Source of the DNA: Bogoriella caseilytica
GTDB taxonomy: Bacteria; Actinomycetota; Actinomycetes; Actinomycetales; Actinomycetaceae
DNA length: 64,000 nucleotides
Direction of reading: 5' to 3'
Assembly (NCBI RefSeq): GCF_003752405.1
Contig: NZ_RKHK01000001.1
Span: forward strand, 2,666,001 to 2,730,000
A model generated the notes under the pieces. It worked only from the letters and a program-made list of their open reading frames with translations. It did no database searches and was not told the DNA's origin. Shown here one piece after another: positions 58,386 through 64,000 of this stretch. The translations under genes were made by a program, and so were the position numbers. Within the stretch, counting starts at the first letter, position 1. The number at the start of each line of letters is the position of its first letter.

Positions 58386-61337
58386 ATGACTACCGACCCC
58401 CGCACCGGCCAGCCCCCGGCGGAGCCCGCTACTCCAGCACCGGACGGCGGCGCAGTTCCCGCCTTTCGCTACACAGCGGCGAAGGCCAACGAGATCGAAC
58501 TCGCCTGGCAGCAGCGCTGGGCCGAGCAGGGGACCTTCCACGCGCCCAATCCCAGCGGTCCACTGGCCCACGGATCGGCGGAAGCGGGACCTGCGGCGGA
58601 CCGCGAGCCCTTCTACCTGCTGGATATGTTCCCCTACCCCTCCGGTAAAGGGCTACACGTTGGGCACCCGCTGGGGTACATCGCCACCGACGTCGTCGGG
58701 CGTTACCAGCGCATGAAGGGTAAGAACGTGCTGCATGCGCTGGGCTACGACGCCTTCGGGCTGCCGGCCGAGCAGTACGCCGTGCAAACCGGGCAGCACC
58801 CGCGGATCACCACTGAGCAGAACATCAGCAATATGCGCCGCCAGCTGCGCCGGCTGGGCCTGGCCCACGATGAGCGCCGCTCCTTCTCCACCACGGACCC
58901 GGCCTTTGTGAAGTGGACCCAGTGGATCTTCACCCGCATCTTCGAGTCCTTCTACGACCCCGAGGCCGAACGGCCGGACGGCGGTCACGGACGGGCACGC
59001 CCGATCGCAGAACTGGTCGCCGACTATGAGAACGGATCACGTCCGATCCCGGGCGGTGCCTCCTGGGGCGAGCTGAGTCCTGCCGAGCGTGCCGAGCTGG
59101 TCGACCCCCAGCGGCTGGCCTACGTCGCCGAATCGCCAGTGAACTGGTGCCCGGGCCTGGGCACGGTGCTGGCCAACGAGGAAGTCACCAACGACGGCCG
59201 CTCCGAGGTGGGGAACTACCCGGTCTTCAAGCGGTCCATGCGGCAGTGGATGCTGCGGATCACTGCCTATGCCGACCGGCTGGCCGATGACCTGGAGGGC
59301 ATCGACTGGCCCGAGAGCATCAAGATCATGCAGCGCAACTGGATCGGCCGCTCGACCGGCGCTGAGGTCGACTTCGACGTTCCCGGGCGCGAGCAGTCGC
59401 TGACGGTCTTCACCACCCGGCCCGACACGCTGTTCGGTGCGACCTTCATGGCGGTCTCTCCCGAACACCCTCTGCTGGATGAAGGGCTGATCCCCGGCAC
59501 CTGGCCCGAGGGTACGAAGCAAGCCTGGACCGCCGGTGCCGCGACCCCCACCGAGGCGGTGACCAGCTACCGGGCCCAGGCCGCAGCCCGGACCGAGGCC
59601 GAACGCCAGGACGATGAGCGCACCAAGACCGGTGTGTTCACCGGAATCTTCGCTACCCATCCCGTCACCGGCGGGCCGGTCCCGGTCTTCACGGCCGACT
59701 ACGTGCTGATGGGCTACGGGACGGGAGCGGTCATGGCCGTCCCGGCCGAGGACGAGCGTGACTTCGCCTTCGCCGAGACCTTTGATCTGCCGGTCATCCG
59801 CACCGTCCAGCCTCCGGAGGAGGACGTCGAGGGCGCCTACACCGGTGATGGGCCCTCCATCAACTCCGCGAACGAGCACGTGAGCCTCGACGGCCTGCAC
59901 CGCGCCGAGGCCAAGGAGGCGATGATCGCCTACCTGGAGCGTGCGGGAACGGGGCGGGGCACCATCACCTACCGCCTGCGCGACTGGCTATTCGCGCGTC
60001 AGCGCTATTGGGGTGAGCCCTTCCCGATCGTTTACGACGAGCACGGCCACCCCCACGCCATCCCCGAGGAACAGCTGCCGGTGAACCTGCCGGAGGTCGA
60101 GGACTTCTCCCCGCGCTCCTTCGACGCCGACGATGTCACCTCCGCCCCGGAGCCTCCCCTGGGGAAGGCCGAGGACTGGGTACACGTCACGCTGGACCTG
60201 GGCGACGGGCCGAAGCGGTACCGCCGTGAGACCAACGTGATGCCCCAGTGGGCCGGCTCCTCCTGGTATGAGCTGCGCTACCTGGATCCCACGAACGATG
60301 ACGCCATGGTCGATGCTGCCACCGAGCGCTACTGGATGGGCCCCACCGCGACCAAGCCGGCCGGGGGAGCGGATCTGTACGTCGGCGGTGTGGAGCATGC
60401 TGTGTTGCACCTGCTGTACGCGCGCTTCTGGCACAAGGTGCTCTTCGACCTGGGCCACGTGAGCTCCTCCGAGCCCTTCCACCGCCTGTTCAACCAGGGC
60501 TACATTCAGGCCTACGCCTACGCCGACGCCCGGGGTCAGTACGTGCCGGCCGAGGAGGTCGAGGCCACCGAGGGGGCCGGTGAGGTCGAGAACGGAGAGC
60601 CGGCGAGCTACATCTGGCAGGGCCAGGAGGTCTTCCGCGAGTACGGGAAGATGGGCAAGTCCCTGAAGAACATCGTCACCCCGGACGACATGTACGAGTC
60701 CTACGGTGCCGACACCTTCCGCGTCTACGAGATGTCCATGGGCCCGCTGGCAGATTCCCGGCCCTGGGACACCCGCGCCGCGGTCGGCTCACACCGCTTC
60801 CTGCAGCGCCTGTGGCGCAACGTCATCGACGAGGAGACTGGCGAGGTCACCGTCACCGATGAGCCGGCTGACGATCAGACTCGCCGCGTGGTGGCCCGCA
60901 CGATCGCTGACGTCGAGGCGGAGATGTCGGCCATGCGCCCGAACACCGCTATCGCCAAACTCATCGTGCTGAACAATCACCTGACCTCCCTGGACCGGGT
61001 GCCCCGTGAAGCCATCGAGCCGCTGGTCCTCATGACCGCGCCGGTGGCGCCGCACGTGGCGGAGGAGCTGTGGGCGAAGCTGGGCCACCAGGACTCGGTG
61101 ACCTACCAGCCCTTCCCACAGGCCGATCCGGCCCTCCTGGTCGAGGAGACCGTCACCTGCGTGGTGCAGGTGGCCGGGAAGGTTCGCGATCGCCTGGAGG
61201 TCGCCCCGGATATCGCCGAGAAGGAGCTGGAGGCGCAGGCGCTGGCTACTGCGGGAGTGCAGCGTGCCCTGGACGGCCGGGGAGTGCGCAAGGTCATCGT
61301 GCGGGCCCCCCGTCTGGTCAACATCGTCCCGGCTTGA
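58386..61337 (+). CDS. leuS: Leucyl-tRNA synthetase
   Basis: Class Ia synthetase charging tRNA-Leu. 983 residues, long even for actinobacteria because of an N-terminal extension of about 70 residues and an insertion after [22 protein letters not shown] motif is HVGH (His 91) in [17 protein letters not shown]1 editing domain contains [25 protein letters not shown] is KMGKS (Lys 755) in [10 protein letters not shown]; the C-terminal domain ends in [22 protein letters not shown] supplies the ribosome site for ATG 58386. Preceded by a leader-peptide attenuator. Confidence 0.97.
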   Translation: MTTDPRTGQPPAEPATPAPDGGAVPAFRYTAAKANEIELAWQQRWAEQGTFHAPNPSGPLAHGSAEAGPAADREPFYLLDMFPYPSGKGLHVGHPLGYIATDVVGRYQRMKGKNVLHALGYDAFGLPAEQYAVQTGQHPRITTEQNISNMRRQLRRLGLAHDERRSFSTTDPAFVKWTQWIFTRIFESFYDPEAERPDGGHGRARPIAELVADYENGSRPIPGGASWGELSPAERAELVDPQRLAYVAESPVNWCPGLGTVLANEEVTNDGRSEVGNYPVFKRSMRQWMLRITAYADRLADDLEGIDWPESIKIMQRNWIGRSTGAEVDFDVPGREQSLTVFTTRPDTLFGATFMAVSPEHPLLDEGLIPGTWPEGTKQAWTAGAATPTEAVTSYRAQAAARTEAERQDDERTKTGVFTGIFATHPVTGGPVPVFTADYVLMGYGTGAVMAVPAEDERDFAFAETFDLPVIRTVQPPEEDVEGAYTGDGPSINSANEHVSLDGLHRAEAKEAMIAYLERAGTGRGTITYRLRDWLFARQRYWGEPFPIVYDEHGHPHAIPEEQLPVNLPEVEDFSPRSFDADDVTSAPEPPLGKAEDWVHVTLDLGDGPKRYRRETNVMPQWAGSSWYELRYLDPTNDDAMVDAATERYWMGPTATKPAGGADLYVGGVEHAVLHLLYARFWHKVLFDLGHVSSSEPFHRLFNQGYIQAYAYADARGQYVPAEEVEATEGAGEVENGEPASYIWQGQEVFREYGKMGKSLKNIVTPDDMYESYGADTFRVYEMSMGPLADSRPWDTRAAVGSHRFLQRLWRNVIDEETGEVTVTDEPADDQTRRVVARTIADVEAEMSAMRPNTAIAKLIVLNNHLTSLDRVPREAIEPLVLMTAPVAPHVAEELWAKLGHQDSVTYQPFPQADPALLVEETVTCVVQVAGKVRDRLEVAPDIAEKELEAQALATAGVQRALDGRGVRKVIVRAPRLVNIVPA

Positions 61338-61360
61338 GCCGGCGATCCCGAGGCGTACCG

Positions 61361-62011
61361 ATGGTCATCCCCGCGACCCTGGATCACCTGGTGCTGGCCG
61401 GGCCTCGCCTGTCCGAGGCGGTGGAGCACACCGCGGATCTGCTCGGTGTGCGCCCCGCGGCCGGTGGTCGGCACCCCGGCGCAGGCACGGCCAACGCCCT
61501 GGTGGCCTTCACGCATCAGGGCCGGCGCTCGCCCTGGTATCTCGAGGTCATCGGCCCTGATCCGCAGCGGCAGACCACCGGTCCAGTGACCATCTTCGGG
61601 ATCGATCGCCGCACGGCCCCCGCCTTGGCCACCTGGGCGATTCATCCCGAGAACATCGAGGCCACGGCACGGGCCGGCCGGGCCGCCGGGGTGCCCTACG
61701 CGGAGATCTCACCCCTCTCCCGGCGCACGCCCTCGGGTGAGCTGCTCGAGTGGCTTCTGGCGTTTCAGGAGCCCGGTGAGAGCGAGGAGCCGCTCGTCCC
61801 CTTCCTCATCGACTGGGGCAGCACAGCGCACCCGGCACTCGCCGAACTCCCCACAGTGGAGCTGCTCGGGCTGCACGCCGAGCACCCCGCACCTGAGGTG
61901 CTAAGCCGCCAGTACGCCGCCATCGGCCTCGATGTCGAGGTGCGCCCGGCAGCCCGTCCGGCACTGGTGGCCAGGCTGGCAGGGCCGGCCGGCGAGGTCG
62001 AACTGCGCTGA
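61361..62011 (+). CDS. VOC/glyoxalase-like domain protein
   Basis: 216 residues; the N-terminal ATLDHLVLAGPRLSEAVEHT plus GRHPGAGTANALVAF matches the glyoxalase-like (Glyoxalase_3) domain. Metal and substrate residues cannot be confirmed. ATG 61361 follows GAGG, 23 nt after leuS, so co-transcription is possible. No metabolic role can be assigned. Confidence 0.8.
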   Translation: MVIPATLDHLVLAGPRLSEAVEHTADLLGVRPAAGGRHPGAGTANALVAFTHQGRRSPWYLEVIGPDPQRQTTGPVTIFGIDRRTAPALATWAIHPENIEATARAGRAAGVPYAEISPLSRRTPSGELLEWLLAFQEPGESEEPLVPFLIDWGSTAHPALAELPTVELLGLHAEHPAPEVLSRQYAAIGLDVEVRPAARPALVARLAGPAGEVELR

Positions 62012-62060
62012 TCCTGGGTCTCACGGGCGCGGCCCGTGCCCCTCAGCCTTCGGCAGTGGG

Positions 62061-62066
62061 TAGCTT
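62061..62066 (+). promoter_or_regulatory. -10 element of a leaderless mutarotase transcript
   Basis: TAGCTT ends 7 nt before GTG 62074. It lies inside the longer open frame that begins at 62056, which argues for the later start. Confidence 0.5.
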
Positions 62067-62073
62067 GTGGGCT

Positions 62074-63051
62074 GTGAATACTGCCACCACTTGGACCCTG
62101 ACCCATCCCTCCGGCGCCCGCCTCGATGTTGCGGCCACTGGCGCCACCGCTCTGAGCTGGCACGTCCCCGGGGCTGACGGCGCACTCGTGGATCTGCTCG
62201 ACGGCTACCGTGACGCCGAGGAGCTGGCCGCCGAAGACGGCTATCGCTGCGCGGTGCTCGCGCCGTGGTCCAACCGGCTGCGAGACGCCCGATGGCGCTA
62301 CGAGGGAGACATCCTCGATGTCGCTCCCGGCGTGGACGAGGAGCGCGAGGACGCCTCGCTGCACGGACTGGTCACCGATCAGTCTTTCCAGCCCGCCGGG
62401 GGCGACATCACCCCGGGGGAGACCGCGCATGAACTCACCCTCGCGACCACGATCGCGGCGCGTCCCGCCTACCCCTTCGAGCTTGAGCTGCGCGTGCACT
62501 ACGCCCTGGCCGAGGGCCCGGACGGCCAGCAGAGCCTGAGCATCGAGATCATTGCGCTCAATACCGGGGATCGGCACGCCCCGGTCGGGCTCGGCTGGCA
62601 CCCCTACGTGCGGTTGCCCGGTCACGCCACCATCGACGAACTTCACCTGGAGGTGCCCGCCGCCTCGGTGGTCACGGTGGACGACAAGCTCATCCCACTG
62701 GCCGATCCCCTGGAATCGACCGGCGGAAAGCTCTCCCTGACCCCGGTGGCCGGTGCGGAGATCGACCTCGCCTTTGCGGGGCTACATGCCGACGACGAAG
62801 GCATGGTGAAAACCACGCTGAGCTCACCGCGCACCGGTGACCGCTTGAGCCTGTGGCAGCGGGCCGAGGAAACCGACATCGTGCACCTCTTCACCGGTGA
62901 CTTCCTCGAACGCGACCGCCGCGCTTCAGCAGCGATCGAGCCCTGCACCTTCGGTGCCGACGCGCTCAACCGCGAACTGGACGCCATGCTGATCGCCCCC
63001 GGCCACAGCCGCCGCCTGCGCGCCGAGTGGGTCTTCGAGCGCGGTCACTGA
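62074..63051 (+). CDS. Aldose 1-epimerase family protein
   Basis: Mutarotase-type beta-sandwich enzyme acting on a sugar anomeric carbon. 325 residues from GTG 62074. Residues typical of the fold: PWSNRLRDARWRYEG (Asn-Arg), catalytic His candidates in LHGLVTDQSF and GLGWHPYVRL, and the C-terminal Glu in AAIEPCTFGADALNRE. Exact sugar unknown. Monocistronic and followed by a strong hairpin. Confidence 0.9.
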   Translation: MNTATTWTLTHPSGARLDVAATGATALSWHVPGADGALVDLLDGYRDAEELAAEDGYRCAVLAPWSNRLRDARWRYEGDILDVAPGVDEEREDASLHGLVTDQSFQPAGGDITPGETAHELTLATTIAARPAYPFELELRVHYALAEGPDGQQSLSIEIIALNTGDRHAPVGLGWHPYVRLPGHATIDELHLEVPAASVVTVDDKLIPLADPLESTGGKLSLTPVAGAEIDLAFAGLHADDEGMVKTTLSSPRTGDRLSLWQRAEETDIVHLFTGDFLERDRRASAAIEPCTFGADALNRELDAMLIAPGHSRRLRAEWVFERGH

Positions 63052-63055
63052 ACCG

Positions 63056-63096
63056 TAGCCATGGCACGTGCCGTCAGCCGGCACGTGCCCTGGCTA
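63056..63096. terminator. Hairpin between mutarotase and oxidoreductase
   Basis: A 17-nt arm (63056-63072) pairs with 63080-63096 with one mismatch and a 7-nt loop, between convergent genes. No T-run. Confidence 0.7.
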
Positions 63097-63185
63097 TCGG
63101 TCCGCCGTGGCGCGTGCCGCGAGAGATCAGAAGGGTGGCTGTCCCTTGGCCTCGCCGGTGGGTTCTTCCCATCGCGCCTGGGCAG

Positions 63186-64000
63186 TCACAACCGGACGAG
63201 CATCTTGCCGATGTTGGCGCCTCGGAACAGACTGATGAACGCTTCCGGGGCGTGATCGAGTCCATCCACGACCGTCGACTCGGCGCGAAGGCGCCCGTCG
63301 GCCAGCCAGGCCGCGGCTTTCGGAATGTACTCGCCAAAAGCGTCCAGATGGTCGGAAATCAACATTCCGCGCAAGGACAGCCGCTTCGCGTAGGCCCTGA
63401 AGAAGTCGCTCGGGCCGGCAACGGTATCGGTGGCGTTGTAGCCGCTGACCGCGCCCACGAGCGCGACGCGACCGTGGGGGTTGAGCACGTCGAGGGCTGC
63501 GTCGAGGTGATCGCCTCCTACGAGATCGAGGTAGACGTCGATTCCTTCTGGTGCGGCTTCCCGCAACTGCTCGGCGAGATCGCTCGCTGTGTAGTCCAGG
63601 GCCGCATCCAATCCGAAGTCGTTACGGAGCCGCTGCGCCTTCGCCTTCCCGCGAGCCGATCCGATCACCTTGGACGCTCCCTGCAAACGTGCGAGTTGCC
63701 CGGCGATGCTCCCGACAGCACCCGCCGCGGCCGAGACGAACACGACGTCTCCCTCGTGCACCGGAGCGATGTCCGTCAGGGCGACGTAAGCGGTCAGGCC
63801 GGTCGTGCCCAGCACACCGAGGTAGTCCTGCGGGCGCCCGATACCGGTATCGATCGGCACGACGGCGTCGCGGGTGAGTACCGCATGGCTGCGCCATCCG
63901 GCGAAATGGGAGACCGTCGTGCCTGCGGGCAACGTGTCGTCTCGGGAGTCGATGACGTGACCGATGGCGCCGCCATCGAGCGCTGAGCCCAGTTCGAACG
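63186..64000 (-). CDS. Zinc-independent MDR oxidoreductase, 5' end outside the window
   Basis: NADP-dependent medium-chain reductase of the leukotriene-B4-dehydrogenase/CurA type. The frame runs without a stop to the window edge (271 residues seen; the family has about 335-340, so roughly 65 are missing). Cofactor motif SAAAGAVGSIAGQLARLQGA, the conserved YLGVLGTTGLTAYVAL, YLDLVGGDHLDAALDVL and the C-terminal FISLFRGANIGKMLVRL. The ATG at 63932 (MPAGTTVSHF) is internal, since FELGSALDGGAIGHVIDSRD before it also fits the family. Substrate unknown. Confidence 0.9.
   Translation of the reverse strand, partial: FELGSALDGGAIGHVIDSRDDTLPAGTTVSHFAGWRSHAVLTRDAVVPIDTGIGRPQDYLGVLGTTGLTAYVALTDIAPVHEGDVVFVSAAAGAVGSIAGQLARLQGASKVIGSARGKAKAQRLRNDFGLDAALDYTASDLAEQLREAAPEGIDVYLDLVGGDHLDAALDVLNPHGRVALVGAVSGYNATDTVAGPSDFFRAYAKRLSLRGMLISDHLDAFGEYIPKAAAWLADGRLRAESTVVDGLDHAPEAFISLFRGANIGKMLVRL

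Overview
This window reads as chromosomal core DNA from a high-GC actinobacterium. Evidence: GC-rich third codon positions with GTG and TTG starts, the gene order rpsB-tsf-pyrH-frr-cdsA-dxr-rseP-ispG and rimP-nusA-ylxR-infB-rbfA-truB-ribF-rpsO-pnp, an IF2 with a long Pro/Gly-rich N-terminus, and an ispG-linked acetyltransferase and proS-linked DUF4439 lipoprotein in the same positions as in Mycobacterium. A fused oleBC gene, as in Micrococcus luteus, makes Micrococcales a reasonable guess; the genus cannot be fixed from this sequence.

Layout. 1-9.5 kb: end of rpsB, tsf, pyrH-frr-cdsA, a DivIVA-like gene, dxr, rseP, ispG and a GNAT gene (translation, phospholipid and MEP isoprenoid supply, regulated intramembrane proteolysis). 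9.5-12.4 kb: an ECF sigma factor whose stop overlaps the start of a membrane Ser/Thr kinase, then a PepSY-like lipoprotein. 12.4-28.5 kb: proS, a DUF4439 lipoprotein on the other strand, the rimP-to-ribF translation cluster, rpsO, pnp, an M16 peptidase and dapB. 28.5-35.3 kb: a BCCT osmolyte transporter, a GNAT gene, dapA and a sugar ABC importer (binding protein plus two permeases, no ATPase). 35.5-44.8 kb: rnj, ftsK, two tandem CapA-like lipoproteins sharing long identical DNA tracts, pgsA, the CinA C-terminal domain and a ClgR-type regulator. 44.8-51.5 kb: a Nei-type glycosylase, aroD and a complete oleA-oleBC-oleD set for long-chain olefins. 51.5-64 kb: a large lipoprotein, a glutathionyl-hydroquinone-reductase-like protein, an amidohydrolase, a small membrane protein, VKOR, HIT, MarR, leuS behind a leucine leader peptide and intrinsic terminator, a VOC protein, a mutarotase and a truncated MDR oxidoreductase.

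Gene expression. At least fifteen transcription units have a TANNNT hexamer exactly 6-7 nt before an ATG or GTG start, the geometry of leaderless mRNAs; this pattern decided several starts. Operon-internal genes instead use Shine-Dalgarno sequences or 4-nt ATGA/GTGA overlaps. Several gene ends, mostly convergent pairs, carry long perfect hairpins without a T-run. The only hairpin with a proper T-run is the leuS attenuator.

Most interesting items: the leuS leader, the CapA gene pair with identical patches of different codon usage, the ole cluster, the sigma-kinase pair, and a pseudoknot-capable RNA between infB and rbfA. No tRNA, rRNA, CRISPR array, insertion sequence or phage gene was seen, and no gene-free gap exceeds 300 bases.
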